A DNA stretch of 51,504 bases from Bacillota bacterium (lineage in GTDB: Bacteria; Bacillota; Dethiobacteria; DTU022; UBA8154), in NCBI GenBank assembly GCA_012837615.1, contig DUQX01000096.1, positions 1 through 51,504 on the forward strand, in the 5' to 3' direction. The first letter of the stretch is position 1. Each line of letters starts with the position of its first letter. Positions 51,378-51,504 of the stretch are shown one piece after another. A model generated the notes under the pieces. That model saw nothing but the letters and a program-made list of their open reading frames with translations, did no database searches and was not told the origin of the DNA. Both the position numbers and the translations under genes were made by a program.

Positions 51378-51504
51378 TTATTCAATAATCGAGGTAACCA
51401 CGCCTGCTCCCACGGTGCGGCCGCCTTCACGAATTGCAAACCGCAAACCCTCTTCAATCGCAATGGGAGTAATCAGCTCAATCTCCATGTTTACGTTATC
51501 ACCC
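51378..51504 (-). CDS. tuf: Elongation factor Tu, C-terminal part (truncated by window edge)
   Basis: [41 protein letters not shown]. Confidence 0.96.
   Translation of the reverse strand, partial: GDNVNMEIELITPIAIEEGLRFAIREGGRTVGAGVVTSIIE

Overview
The window is chromosomal DNA from a spore-forming Clostridia-type Firmicute. Evidence includes SpoIIP, a CwlD-like amidase, a spore-coat protein, the CdaA-CdaR-GlmM cluster, and an ECF module between rplQ and truA. The right 20 kb (about 31.2-51.5 kb) is a minus-strand ribosomal superoperon (tuf, S10, spc and alpha operons, ecfA1-ecfA2-ecfT, truA, rplM-rpsI). It ends at a strong intrinsic terminator near 31.2 kb. The left 31 kb carries cell-wall, sporulation and housekeeping genes: DUF1786 plus a nitrilase-family hydrolase, a CwlD-like amidase, MurT/GatD plus an NlpC/P60 peptidase, SpoIIP plus DUF1614, PcrA, a multidomain amidase, GlmM/CdaR/CdaA, an AmmeMemoRadiSam cassette, Hsp20, two MBL-fold hydrolases, a putative glycoside hydrolase lipoprotein, a PRK06851-type ATPase, a split chromate transporter and a GGGP-synthase-like protein. 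I saw no CRISPR array, rRNA or tRNA gene, prophage or IS element. I found no clearly undescribed multi-gene system. The best leads are: (i) the AmmeMemoRadiSam cassette, a named system of unknown function, directly upstream of the c-di-AMP synthase genes; (ii) a small zinc-ribbon gene broken by a single-base frameshift at an A-run and missed by the ORF track; (iii) a 31-bp palindromic repeat in two copies about 0.93 kb apart; (iv) a structured rplM (L13) leader; (v) an archaeal-type GGGP-synthase homolog; and (vi) secY followed directly by map, with no adk between them. All family assignments come from reading motifs by eye; no database search was run.
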